A stretch of DNA of 20,559 nt from JBECKR01 sp040235415. GTDB taxonomy: Bacteria; Acidobacteriota; Polarisedimenticolia; Polarisedimenticolales; Polarisedimenticolaceae. The position numbers and the translations under genes are program-made. Shown here in pieces: positions 1-12,016 of this stretch. The notes below the pieces were generated by a model, which had not been told where the DNA came from, did no database searches, and saw nothing but the letters and a program-made list of their open reading frames with translations. Every line of letters starts with the position of its first letter. Position 1 is the stretch's first letter. The stretch lies in contig JBECKR010000427.1 in assembly GCA_040235415.1 (NCBI GenBank), positions 1 to 20,559 on the forward strand, written 5' to 3'.

Positions 1-1
1 G

Positions 2-595
2 CTCGACGCCGTGGCCGCGTCGCTCGGCGTCCCGTCGGAGCGGGTCCTGGCGGTTCCGTCCGACCTCGACGACGCGGCGTCGGTCGACGGCGCGGTCAGG
101 CAGACGCTCGAGCGCTTCGGCCGCCTCGACGTCCTGGCGCACATCGCCGGCGGGTTCGAGGGCGGAAGCCCGGTCCACGAAACGTCGATCGAGACGTTCG
201 ACGCCATGGTGGGCGTGAACGCGAGGGCGGTGCTGACCGCGATGCGGGCGGTCGTCCCGGTGATGCTGGAGCGGGGATCCGGCTCGATCGTCGTCGTGGC
301 GGCGCAGGCCGCGCTGCGCGCGGCCGCGTCGGTCGGCGCCTACGCGGCGTCGAAGGCCGCCGCGCTGCGGCTCGTCGAGAGTCTGGCGGCCGAGGTCGGC
401 GACCGCGGCGTCCGCGTCAACGCGGTGCTCCCCGGCACGATCGATACCCCGGCCAACCGTCGGGCGATGCCGGACGCGGACCGCTCGTCCTGGGTCGCGC
501 CGGCCGCGATCGCGGACGTCATCGTGTTCCTGGCCTCCGGTGCCTCCCGCGCGGTCCGCGGCGTCGCGATCCCGCTCGCGGCTTCCGGCACCTGA
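2..595 (+). CDS. SDR family NAD(P)-dependent oxidoreductase, 5'-truncated by the window edge
   Basis: This is the last ~197 residues of a short-chain dehydrogenase/reductase. The reading frame is open to the left edge, so the Gly-rich cofactor loop (TGxxxGIG) lies outside the window. What is visible is typical of the Rossmann core: a VLAHIAGG stretch in the position of the usual NNAG motif, the YAASK active-site Tyr-x3-Lys, then VRVNAVLPGTIDTPANR and a C-terminal segment on substrate-loop residues (MPDAD, FLASGASRAV). The Ser that usually lies 13 residues before the Tyr is Ala here, as I recall for some relatives with the same IDTPANR-AMPDAD signature, so I do not treat it as inactivating. 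The substrate cannot be predicted. It ends 66 nt before the sigma factor gene and is probably not part of that operon. Confidence 0.9.
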   Translation, partial: LDAVAASLGVPSERVLAVPSDLDDAASVDGAVRQTLERFGRLDVLAHIAGGFEGGSPVHETSIETFDAMVGVNARAVLTAMRAVVPVMLERGSGSIVVVAAQAALRAAASVGAYAASKAAALRLVESLAAEVGDRGVRVNAVLPGTIDTPANRRAMPDADRSSWVAPAAIADVIVFLASGASRAVRGVAIPLAASGT

Positions 596-611
596 GCGGC
601 CCGCCGCGTTC

Positions 612-661
612 GATACCGTATCCGGAGCGGTTTCGGGGTACGATCCGTTTCGAGACGTCTC
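612..661 (+). promoter_or_regulatory. Two short palindromes upstream of the sigma factor gene
   Basis: The 66-nt gap before the sigma factor gene holds GATAC-C-GTATC (612-622) and GAGACGTCTC (652-661). The second abuts the ATG and sits where a ribosome binding site should be. A TACGAT hexamer at 639-644 could be a -10 element but has no convincing -35 partner. No good Shine-Dalgarno sequence is present. These may be operator-like sites for autoregulation; that is inference from position only. Confidence 0.3.
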
Positions 662-1207
662 ATGCCGCACGACGACACGAGCCGCCCCGCGCCGGGCCCT
701 TCCGATGCCGCGCTCCGGTCGCTGCGAGAGCGTCTGCTGGCGGCGGTGCGCCGCTGCAGTCCCCCCTGGATCGCGAACCAGGCCGAGGACATCGTGCAGG
801 CGGCGTTGATCCGCCTGTCGCAGTCGTGCTCGGGCGGTGGGGGATTCGAGGCGCTCGGAGCGTCCTATCTGGAGACCGTGGCGCGCAACGCGATCATCGA
901 CGAGACGCGGCGCCGCTTCCGTCGCCCGGAGGTTCCGCTCGGTGACGACGCGGCGCGCGGTCCCGTCCCGCGGGGCGCCGTCGACCGTCCGGCCGACGGC
1001 GCGCTCGACCTCGATCGTGCGCTGCGGTCGTGCATGGCGACGCTCGGGGCGGCGCGCCGGGCCGCGGTGGCCTGTCGCCTGCTCGGCTACTCCGTCCGGG
1101 AGGCGGCGGAGGTGCTGCAATGGAGCGTGAAGAAAGTCGAGCACCTGGCGCTTCGCGGGATGGACGATCTCCGGAGCTGCCTGGAGGCGAAGGGAGTACG
1201 CCCGTGA
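662..1207 (+). CDS. ECF-type sigma-70 family RNA polymerase sigma factor
   Basis: This 181-residue protein has the size and two-domain layout of an extracytoplasmic-function type sigma factor. A region 2-like part (about residues 37-86) contains AEDIVQAALIRL and ETVARNAIIDETRRR, which match the core-binding and -10 recognition helices. A region 4-like part (about 115-175) contains SVREAAEVLQWSVKKVEHLALRGMDDL as separate helix-turn-helix pieces that would contact the -35 element. No region 1 or region 3 is present. Its TGA stop overlaps the GTG start of the next gene (GTGA at 1204-1207), so the pair is translationally coupled. That neighbour is a zinc-finger membrane protein of anti-sigma type, which supports the call. 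The ATG at 662 has no clear Shine-Dalgarno sequence. The exact ECF group is not recognised. Confidence 0.85.
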   Translation: MPHDDTSRPAPGPSDAALRSLRERLLAAVRRCSPPWIANQAEDIVQAALIRLSQSCSGGGGFEALGASYLETVARNAIIDETRRRFRRPEVPLGDDAARGPVPRGAVDRPADGALDLDRALRSCMATLGAARRAAVACRLLGYSVREAAEVLQWSVKKVEHLALRGMDDLRSCLEAKGVRP

Positions 1208-1854
1208 GCGTCCCCGCCTCCGACCTCGAGCGCTGGTCGCGGGCGTGGCGCGAGCCGCCTCCGGGCACCGCGGCGACTCCCGGCTGTCCCGACGCGGCGA
1301 CGCTCTCCGCCGCCGCCGCGGGAGAGTCCGCTCCCGCGGCCCGTCGTGCGGTGATGGATCACGTGGCGGCCTGCCCGGCCTGCGTCGTCGCCTGGAGGCT
1401 CGCCCGCGACCTCGCCGCCACCGCCCCGCCGCGCCGTGTTTCGACGGTCCCGATCCGGCTCGTCGTCGCCGCGGCGGTGCTGCTGACCGCGCTGCTCGTC
1501 GGCGGCCCTCGGCGCGGCGGAGCGACCGCGGATGCGGGCTGGCGTACCGCACCGGCCGCGGTCGACTGGAGCGCCGTGACCTCGGGCTCGGTCCTTCCGC
1601 TCGGGCGGTTCACGCTGCGTTGGCCGGCGGGCCCGCCCGGGTCGCGCTACGAGGTTCGCGTCCTGACCCCCGCGCTCGACGCGATCGATCGCGCGAGCGG
1701 CCTCGATCGCGCCGAGTACACCGTGCCCCCGGCCGCGCTGGCGGCCGTACCGGCGGCCACCCACCTGCTGTGGCGCGTGGAGGTCGTGCTTCCGGGCGGG
1801 AGGCGCGAGGCGTCGCCGACCTTCGAGGCCGTGCTCGAAGGAGCCGAGCCGTGA
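1204..1854 (+). CDS. Membrane-bound anti-sigma factor with zinc finger and FN3-like outer domain
   Basis: Starting at the GTG that overlaps the sigma factor stop gives 216 residues. The N-terminal cytoplasmic part contains H53-x3-C57-x2-C60 (MDHVAACPAC), the His-Cys-Cys pattern of zinc-containing anti-sigma domains. One transmembrane helix follows (about residues 81-101, VPIRLVVAAAVLLTALLVGG). The remaining ~110 residues would lie outside the inner membrane and look like a fibronectin type III or similar beta-sandwich (FTLRWPAG ... YEVRVL ... LLWRVEVVLPGG). The inferred role is to hold the preceding sigma factor at the membrane until a signal arrives. The stop codon again overlaps the next start (GTGA at 1851-1854). 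Members of this class with an outer beta-sandwich are common beside CHAT or TPR proteins, but no ligand can be named. Confidence 0.75.
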   Translation: MSVPASDLERWSRAWREPPPGTAATPGCPDAATLSAAAAGESAPAARRAVMDHVAACPACVVAWRLARDLAATAPPRRVSTVPIRLVVAAAVLLTALLVGGPRRGGATADAGWRTAPAAVDWSAVTSGSVLPLGRFTLRWPAGPPGSRYEVRVLTPALDAIDRASGLDRAEYTVPPAALAAVPAATHLLWRVEVVLPGGRREASPTFEAVLEGAEP

Positions 1855-4694
1855 GGGCCCTCGCCGCCCTCGCGTTCCTCGGAGCGGCGGCCGCGACGTC
1901 GGCTGCGGCGGGCGAGATCGAGGCCCGCGCCCTGCGGGCGAGGGACGTCGCGACGTGCGACGCGCTCGTGCTCGGCCACCCGGACGAGGTCGACGCGTAC
2001 CGCTGCTACTTCCTGGTCGCGCTGCGCCACCGCCGGTGGAACGACGCCGCGACGCGCCTCGAGGCTCGCCTCGCGGTCGATCCCGGGGACGCCCTCGCAC
2101 GCTACGCCCTGGGCGTCATCGAGGCCTACCGTCCCGGCGAGCGCGGGCTGCCGCTGCTCTCCGAGGCCGCCGAGCGCCTCGCGTCGATCGGTGACGTCCG
2201 CGGCGAGGCGCGCGCCCGGGAGTCGCTCATGCTGGTGCACGCATCGCTCGGGCACTCCGCCGAGGCGGTCGCGGAGCGCGAGCGCTTCACCGCGCTCGCG
2301 GAGCGGTCCCACGACCCCGCGCTCGACGCCGATGCGCGCCTCGCCGCCGGGTTCGCCGCGATCGACTCGGCTCGGGTCGCGCGGGCCCGCGATCTGTTCG
2401 CGTCCCTCGCGGAAGACCCCGCGGTCGGACCGGACCGCCGCGCGCGGGCCGAGAACGGGCTCGGCAACGTCGCCTGGATCGAGGGGCGTCTCGAGGAGGC
2501 GCGGCGGAGCTTCGAGCGCGCCTGCGCGCTGAACCGCGATGCCGGCAACCGCTGGCAGGTCGCGGGCGAGGCGTTCAACGTCGCGCTCGTGACCTCCCGT
2601 CTCGTCGAAGGCGGCCGGGCGAGCTTCGAAGCGCTGCGCGCGGCCTCGCGGGTCGCGATCGAGGAGGCGCACGCCGCCGGAAACCTCCAGATCGAGGCGC
2701 AGGCGCGGTTGCTGCTCGCGGACGATCCGCGGCTCCCGCTGGATGCGCGCATCGCCGAGGCCGACCGGGCGCTCGAGCTCGCTCGCGGCTTCGGTCGGCC
2801 CGAGCACGTTCTCGAGGCGCTCCGGGCGACGGCGCGCCTGCGGCTCGACCGCGGCGGGCCGGGGGACCGCGCGACAGCGGCCGAGCGCATCGATGCCGCG
2901 ATCTCCCGCGCGCGGGATCTCGGCAGCCTCGAGCAGGAGGCGCGATCCTGGGTGATGCGGGCGACCTGGAGCGGGGCGCGCGAGTCGAGCCCCGAGACGC
3001 TCGAGAGCTACGCCCGCGCGATCGACCTCGTCGAGCGCATGCGAGACCTGCGGAGCGACGCGACGGCGCGGGGCCGGTTCCTTTGGGACTGGGAGTTCGT
3101 CTACCAGAGACGCGTCGGAGCGCTGCTCGGCGGGACGCGAGGATCGCCGGACGGAGAGGCCGTCGACGACGCGTTCCGCACGCTCGAGCGGCTGCGGGCC
3201 CGGATCCTGATCGACGTTCTCGACGCCGCCGGCGCGACGGCGAACGCGGCTCGGGGCGACGATCCGGCGTTCGAGCCGCTGCACGCCGAGCGCGAGGCGC
3301 TCCTCGACCGCATCGTCGAGATTCGGCGCGGGCTGTGGAGCCCCGGAGCGAGCGACGCCGAGCAGATCGCACTGCGACGGGAACTGACCCGTCTCGAGCG
3401 TCGCGCGGCGACGCTGCGCGAGTCGATGGCCCGGATCGATCCGGAGTACGGCCTCCTGCGCCGGCCCGCGCCGGTCGGCGTCGACGAGGTGCGCGCGCTT
3501 CTGGCGGACGACGAGGCGATGATCGCGTTCCAGGCGGCACCCGGCGAGCCGGGCCCGCTCGTGCGGTGGTGGGGCGGCGGCTCCTGGGCGATCGTCGTGG
3601 ACGCCGCCGGTGCCCGGGCGTATGCCCTTCCCGGCAACGAGGTCCTCGGCGAGCGCGTCGACGCCTACGCCGGGATCCTGAGGGGCGGGAAGGCACCCGA
3701 GCAGGAGGCGTCCGCCCGGCTGTACGACGACGTCCTGCGAGACGCCGTGTCGAGCCTCTCGGATCGCGTGCGACGGCTCGTGATCGTGCCGGACGGTCCG
3801 CTGCACCGCTTGCCGTTCCCGGCGCTCCGGCCGTCGCGCGACGCCGATCCGATCGCGACGCGGTTCCGCATCGAGACGGTCCCGTCGGCGTCGCTGTGGG
3901 TGCACTGGCGTCGCGACCCCGGGCCACCGCTTCGCGATCGCGCGCTCGTGCTGGCGGACCCCGAGCTTCCCGTCTCGCGGCCCGCGAACGACCCGGTTCG
4001 CGTCGTCCCGCGGGACGTCGCCGCCCTGGCCCGGCTTCCCGGGGCTCGCGCCGAGGCGCGAGCGGTCGCCTCCGCGCTCGGCGGACGCGCCGACGTGCGG
4101 CTCGACCGCGCGGCGAGCGAGGCCGCGCTCCGCGCCGCCGACCTCCGGCCCTACGGTCTCGTGCACCTCGCGGTCCATGCGCTGGTGCACCAGGACGACG
4201 CGTCCCGCACGGTGCTCGCGCTGGCTCCGGGCGCGTCCTCCGAGGACGGCCTCGTGCACCTCCACGAGATCGTCTCCCTGCGTCTCGACGGACAGGTCGT
4301 CGTGTTGTCGGCGTGCAGCAGCGCGGCGGGCGAGGTGACCCATGGCGAGGGCGTCCTCGGCCTTGCGCGGGCGTTCTTCGTCGCCGGCGCGCACACGGTG
4401 GTCGGAGGCCTGTGGCCGCTGCGGGATCGCGACGCGCGCGCGTTCATCGAGGCGTTCGCCGCGTCGCTCGGCCGGGGGGCGACCGTGGGAGAGGCCGTCG
4501 GGGAGGCGCGTCGGAAGCGGATCGCGGCCGGCGATCCGCCTGCGGCCTGGGCCGGCTGGGTCGTGCTGGGCGACGGCGGCCGCCGAATCGTGTCGCCGGG
4601 GGACGCGCCGGGATCCGGTCGCTCCGCGCTCCTCTTCGCGGTCGGCGCGCTCGGGGGGCTCGCCGTCCTCCTCGGGCTACGGCGCCGCGGCTGA
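1851..4694 (+). CDS. Secreted TPR-CHAT domain protein (putative caspase-like cysteine peptidase) with C-terminal membrane anchor
   Basis: This protein has 947 residues from the GTG that overlaps the anti-sigma stop. The N terminus (RALAALAFLGAAAATSAAAG) is a plausible signal peptide. Residues ~45-430 are Ala/Arg/Leu-rich helical repeats of TPR type (for example ENGLGNVAWIEGRLEEARRS). A CHAT domain fills about 560-910. Its catalytic dyad is visible: His776 in HLAVHA and Cys822 in VVLSACSSAAGE, followed by the family block GEGVLGLARAFFVAGAHTVV and GGLWPLRDRDA. CHAT domains are caspase/separase-like cysteine peptidases that usually act in conflict or signalling pathways. The end (SALLFAVGALGGLAVLLGLRRRG) is a hydrophobic segment with an Arg tail, so the enzyme part should be periplasmic and membrane-tethered. 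Its coupling to a sigma/anti-sigma pair suggests a signalling role; the substrate is unknown. The last 18 nt overlap the convergent esterase gene. Confidence 0.85.
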   Translation: MRALAALAFLGAAAATSAAAGEIEARALRARDVATCDALVLGHPDEVDAYRCYFLVALRHRRWNDAATRLEARLAVDPGDALARYALGVIEAYRPGERGLPLLSEAAERLASIGDVRGEARARESLMLVHASLGHSAEAVAERERFTALAERSHDPALDADARLAAGFAAIDSARVARARDLFASLAEDPAVGPDRRARAENGLGNVAWIEGRLEEARRSFERACALNRDAGNRWQVAGEAFNVALVTSRLVEGGRASFEALRAASRVAIEEAHAAGNLQIEAQARLLLADDPRLPLDARIAEADRALELARGFGRPEHVLEALRATARLRLDRGGPGDRATAAERIDAAISRARDLGSLEQEARSWVMRATWSGARESSPETLESYARAIDLVERMRDLRSDATARGRFLWDWEFVYQRRVGALLGGTRGSPDGEAVDDAFRTLERLRARILIDVLDAAGATANAARGDDPAFEPLHAEREALLDRIVEIRRGLWSPGASDAEQIALRRELTRLERRAATLRESMARIDPEYGLLRRPAPVGVDEVRALLADDEAMIAFQAAPGEPGPLVRWWGGGSWAIVVDAAGARAYALPGNEVLGERVDAYAGILRGGKAPEQEASARLYDDVLRDAVSSLSDRVRRLVIVPDGPLHRLPFPALRPSRDADPIATRFRIETVPSASLWVHWRRDPGPPLRDRALVLADPELPVSRPANDPVRVVPRDVAALARLPGARAEARAVASALGGRADVRLDRAASEAALRAADLRPYGLVHLAVHALVHQDDASRTVLALAPGASSEDGLVHLHEIVSLRLDGQVVVLSACSSAAGEVTHGEGVLGLARAFFVAGAHTVVGGLWPLRDRDARAFIEAFAASLGRGATVGEAVGEARRKRIAAGDPPAAWAGWVVLGDGGRRIVSPGDAPGSGRSALLFAVGALGGLAVLLGLRRRG

Positions 4695-5909
4695 CGACCG
4701 CGCGCCGGAGCCGCTCCTCAGCGCGTCGCGCGCCCGCTCGAGGTTGACACGGAAGATCCCGAGGTTCGGATCGCCGTGGCGCTCGGCGAGGGCGACCGCC
4801 CGGGCGTGGCTGTCGCGCGCCGCCTCGAGCCGCCCCGCGGCGGCGAGCGCCTCGCCGAGGGAGTCGTGGACGTTGGCCGAGTCCGGGTAGGTCTCGACGT
4901 TGGACCGGAACGCGGCGATCGCCTCCTCGACCTTTCCTTCGCCGAGGAGGCGGTAGCCGAGCCGGTTCACGACCGCCTCCGGCATCCGCACGGCGTAGCC
5001 GAATCGGCCGGACAGCGCGGCGTAGTGCCGGCGGAGCGACGCGAGGTCGCCCTCCGGCGCGCCGGTCGCGGGATCGAGCGGCGGCCGCCAGCCGTCGAAG
5101 ATCGCGCGCAGCGCGAGGTCGTGGCTCCGGAGCACGACCGAGCCGTGGGTCTCGCCGGGCAGACGGCGCATCGTCCAGCGCAGGTCCGCCGCCTTCGCCG
5201 ATTCGAGAACGGTCCGGAGGGCGTCGAACCCCGCCGCCATGTCGGGGCCCTCGTCGCCGAGCGTCACGACGAGCGTCGAGGGCAACGACGATCGCGACTC
5301 CAGCAGCGTCCGGACTTCGCGAACCGGCAGCCCGTCGTCCCAGGGGAACGTCGGGCTCACCGCGACGACCGCTCGGAACAGTGCGGGACGCGTCGCGAAG
5401 GCGTGGAGCGCGAGCAGTCCTCCGAACGAGTGTCCCGCGAACAGGCGGCAAGGCTCGGTGCGGTAGCGACCGTCGACCCACGGGATCAGCTCGGTCTCGA
5501 GGAACGCGAGGAAGCGGTCGCCGCCGCCGCTCGTCGGAAACTCGAAGCGCCCGCCGCCCGGCCGCTCGAGCGCCGCACGGGTCGGCGTCAGGTCCCGCGT
5601 CCGGTCCGTGTTCGTGATCCCGACGACGATCATCTCGGGAACGAGTCCGTTGCGCGCCAGGAAGTCGGCGAGTCCGACGGTGTGCTCGAACTGCGCCTCC
5701 GCGTCGGTGAGGTACAGCACCGGATAGCGGGCGCCGCCGGCGTAGCTCGCGGGCGTGTGGACCCAGATCGTCCGCTTCTCGTCGAGGAGCTTCGAACGCA
5801 CTTCCTGACGGCGACCGATTTCGATCGCGGCGGGGTCGCCCGCCGCGGCGGGAAGGGCGAGGAGCGCGCCGAGAACCGCGGCGAGGACGGGGCGCGAGAC
5901 GAGCTTCAT
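4677..5909 (-). CDS. Secreted alpha/beta-hydrolase (esterase D/PF00756 type) with C-terminal TPR
   Basis: This 410-residue protein starts with a clear signal peptide (KLVSRPVLAAVLGALLALPAAAGD). The hydrolase domain covers about residues 30-290. It has RYPVLYLTDAE, MIVVGITNTDRTRDLTP, the nucleophile elbow GHSFGG with Ser161, and a probable catalytic His255 in GETHGS; the acid is probably in the LGDEGPD segment. This is the pattern of siderophore/acyl esterases of the putative-esterase family. A TPR-like tail follows (about 315-395), a combination I know from Acidobacteriota and related groups. GGAGGT at 5915-5920 is a good ribosome binding site for the ATG at 5909. The gene lies downstream of the yaiI-like gene on the same strand and converges on the CHAT gene with an 18-nt overlap. 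The natural substrate is unknown. Confidence 0.85.
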   Translation of the reverse strand: MKLVSRPVLAAVLGALLALPAAAGDPAAIEIGRRQEVRSKLLDEKRTIWVHTPASYAGGARYPVLYLTDAEAQFEHTVGLADFLARNGLVPEMIVVGITNTDRTRDLTPTRAALERPGGGRFEFPTSGGGDRFLAFLETELIPWVDGRYRTEPCRLFAGHSFGGLLALHAFATRPALFRAVVAVSPTFPWDDGLPVREVRTLLESRSSLPSTLVVTLGDEGPDMAAGFDALRTVLESAKAADLRWTMRRLPGETHGSVVLRSHDLALRAIFDGWRPPLDPATGAPEGDLASLRRHYAALSGRFGYAVRMPEAVVNRLGYRLLGEGKVEEAIAAFRSNVETYPDSANVHDSLGEALAAAGRLEAARDSHARAVALAERHGDPNLGIFRVNLERARDALRSGSGARSSAAAP

Positions 5910-5930
5910 GACGGACCTCCGGCCCCCACG

Positions 5931-5945
5931 CGGGCATCTTGCCCG
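5931..5945 (-). promoter_or_regulatory. Small hairpin in the leader of the esterase gene
   Basis: CGGGCA and TGCCCG form a perfect 6-bp stem with a 3-nt loop just upstream of the esterase ribosome binding site. It could affect the leader mRNA. A TTGACA hexamer lies further upstream at 5963-5968 (read on the - strand), but no -10 follows at a proper distance, so no promoter is called. Confidence 0.25.
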
Positions 5946-5960
5946 GCCTCGCGCCGTCGC

Positions 5961-6005
5961 GGTGTCAAAAGTCGTAAACGGTGTCAGACACCGGTGTCAG
6001 ACACC
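5961..6005. repeat. REP-like tandem palindrome GGTGTCAGACACC x2
   Basis: Two perfect, directly adjacent copies of GGTGTC-A-GACACC lie at 5980-5992 and 5993-6005. A third half-copy, GGTGTC, is at 5961-5966, separated by an AT-richer piece (AAAAGTCGTAAAC) that is out of character for this GC-rich DNA. Each unit is a near-perfect dyad, so several hairpins are possible. Closely similar GTGTCAGACACC palindromes recur as dispersed intergenic repeats in many bacterial genomes, from memory. The second unit and part of the first lie inside the yaiI-like reading frame. The element may also act as a terminator or mRNA-end hairpin between the two - strand genes. Confidence 0.7.
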
Positions 6006-6442
6006 CTGCGGAGATGGCGGTCGAGCGCGTTCGCCAGCCGGCGGCGGTCGGCGGGACCGAACGGCGGCGGTCCGCCCGTGACCGCGCCGAGGTCCCGGAG
6101 CCCTTCGAGGAGGTTTCGCGTCGCGAGGCGGTCGGCGACGTTGTCCTCGGTGAACGCCTCGCCGCGGTGCGACACGGCGTGGACCCCGCGGGCGACGAGC
6201 GCGGCCGCGAGCGGGACGTCGGAGGTGACGACGACGTCGCCCGGGTCGGCCTCCGCCAGGATGTGATGGTCCGCGACGTCGAACCCCTTGGCGACGCGGA
6301 CCGCGCGGACGAATCGCGACCGCGGCACCGCGAGATCCCGGTTCGCGACCAGGATGGCGGGGACCCCCACCCGCTCGGCCGCGCGGATCACGATCTCGCG
6401 CACCGCCCGGGGGCAGGCGTCTGCGTCGATCCACAGCGTCAT
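5984..6442 (-). CDS. YaiI/YqxD family protein (DUF188, UPF0178)
   Basis: This 152-residue protein matches the DUF188 family over its whole length. It has the N-terminal LWIDADACPRAVREIVIRAA, then DVVVTSDVPLAAALVARG, and the signature block RGEAFTEDNVADRLATRNLLEGLR. The fold is PIN/NYN-nuclease-like with conserved acidic residues (D6 and D8 in IDADACP, and the D of SDVPLA), but the biochemical role of the family is not established. The final residues VSDTGV and the TGA stop are encoded by the REP-like palindromes at 5980-6005 and are unlike the usual family end. The ATG at 6442 lacks an obvious Shine-Dalgarno sequence. The gene is divergent from the SRPBCC gene and upstream of the esterase gene. 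Confidence 0.9.
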   Translation of the reverse strand: MTLWIDADACPRAVREIVIRAAERVGVPAILVANRDLAVPRSRFVRAVRVAKGFDVADHHILAEADPGDVVVTSDVPLAAALVARGVHAVSHRGEAFTEDNVADRLATRNLLEGLRDLGAVTGGPPPFGPADRRRLANALDRHLRRVSDTGV

Positions 6443-6505
6443 GGCGCACCGAGCTTACCCGAAGCGGCGGTGCCGCGCGCGGGAGGCCGCGATTCCCGCC
6501 TGCGG

Positions 6506-6548
6506 TACACTCCCGGCGACCCGGAGGGGGTCGCGACGCGTGAGGAGG
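6506..6548 (+). promoter_or_regulatory. Possible promoter (-10 TACACT) and ribosome binding site for the SRPBCC gene
   Basis: TACACT at 6506-6511 resembles a -10 hexamer and would start transcription about 38 nt before the ATG. No good -35 is seen at the right distance. AGGAGG at 6543-6548 is a strong ribosome binding site 7 nt before ATG 6556 and fixes that start. The gap between the divergent yaiI-like and SRPBCC genes (6443-6555) holds nothing else I recognise. Confidence 0.35.
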
Positions 6549-7555
6549 ATCGGGAATGGGGATCCTGGGGAAGATCCTGATCGGAATCGCCGCGCTGGTG
6601 CTGATCGTGGTCGTCGTGGGGCTGCTGCTACCGCGGCACGTCACGCTCGAGCGGACGGCGGTCGTCGACGCCCCTGCGGCGACGGTTTACGCGATCGTCG
6701 ACGATTTCCACCGGTTCAACGACTGGTCGCCCTGGGCGGGGCTCGACGCGACCGCGACGTACGCCTACGACGGCCCGCGAACCGGGGTCGGCGCCAGGCT
6801 GTCGTGGACCGGCGATTCCCGGACCGTCGGGACCGGGAGCCAGGAGATCGTCGAGTCCGTGCCGTACGAGAAGGTCCGCACCCGGATCGAGTTCGGCGGC
6901 CACGGAGGCGCCGACGCCACGTTCGAGATCGTGCCGCGGGACGCCGGCACCCGCGTGACGTGGCGCTTCCGCACCGACCTCGGCTGGAACCCGCTCGGGA
7001 GGTACGTCGGGATCTTCATCCGCAAGGCGGTCGGCGCCGACTTCGCGCGCGGCCTCGCGAACCTGAAGGAGCTGGCGGAGAGCCTGCCGAAGGTCGACTT
7101 CGCCGGTCTCGACGTCGAGGAGGTCACGGCCGAGCCCGCGACGGTGGCGTACGTCGCGACGGCAGCGCCGAAGGACGACGCAGCGGCGATCTCGGCGGCG
7201 ATCTCGAAGGCCTACGGCGAGGTCGTGAAGTTCATGCGGGCGAACCACCTCGCGCAGGTCGCGCCTCCGGTGACGATCAACACCGCCTGGGCCGACGGCG
7301 ACGTCTACGCCTTCGAGGCCGCGATCCCGGTCGGACGCGCGCCGGATCGCGAGCTTCCCGAGGGCTCGGTCGTGAAGGTCAAGCAGACGTACGCCGGGCC
7401 GGCCCTGAAAGCGGTCCACACCGGCCCGTACTCCGGGATGACGCGGACGTACGAGCAACTCTTCGCGTACGCCGCGGCGCACGGCTACCAGCAGGCCGAC
7501 GCGCCTTGGGATCGCTACGTCAGCAACCCCGCGGACACGCCCGAGGACGAGCTCG

Positions 7556-11830
<4,275 letters not shown>

Positions 11831-12016
11831 CGTTCCCTCCTGGTCGCGGCGGTCGCGGTCCGGGCGGGGCGAGGCACACGAAGACCGGTCCGGGCCGCCG
11901 GCGTCGAAGTACGCGATGCCCACAGCATACGGGGCCCCCGCGAGCCGCGCACCGTTTCGGGACGCGCGACACGGCCCATGTCGATCCCGTTTCCGTCATC
12001 CCGATGACGAGATTCG

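Noticed and set aside
260..400. Missing catalytic Ser in the SDR protein (Ala 13 residues before the active-site Tyr).
   Set aside because: As I recall, some relatives with the same IDTPANR-AMPDAD block also lack this Ser, so it is probably normal for the subfamily.
1647..4394. A 915-codon open frame antisense to the CHAT gene.
   Set aside because: Arg-rich, motif-free composition; the + strand frame has an intact CHAT dyad and TPRs. It is a high-GC shadow.
5963..5968. TTGACA (on the - strand) as the -35 box of the esterase promoter.
   Set aside because: No -10-like hexamer lies 16-19 bp downstream; the match arises from the REP-like repeat.
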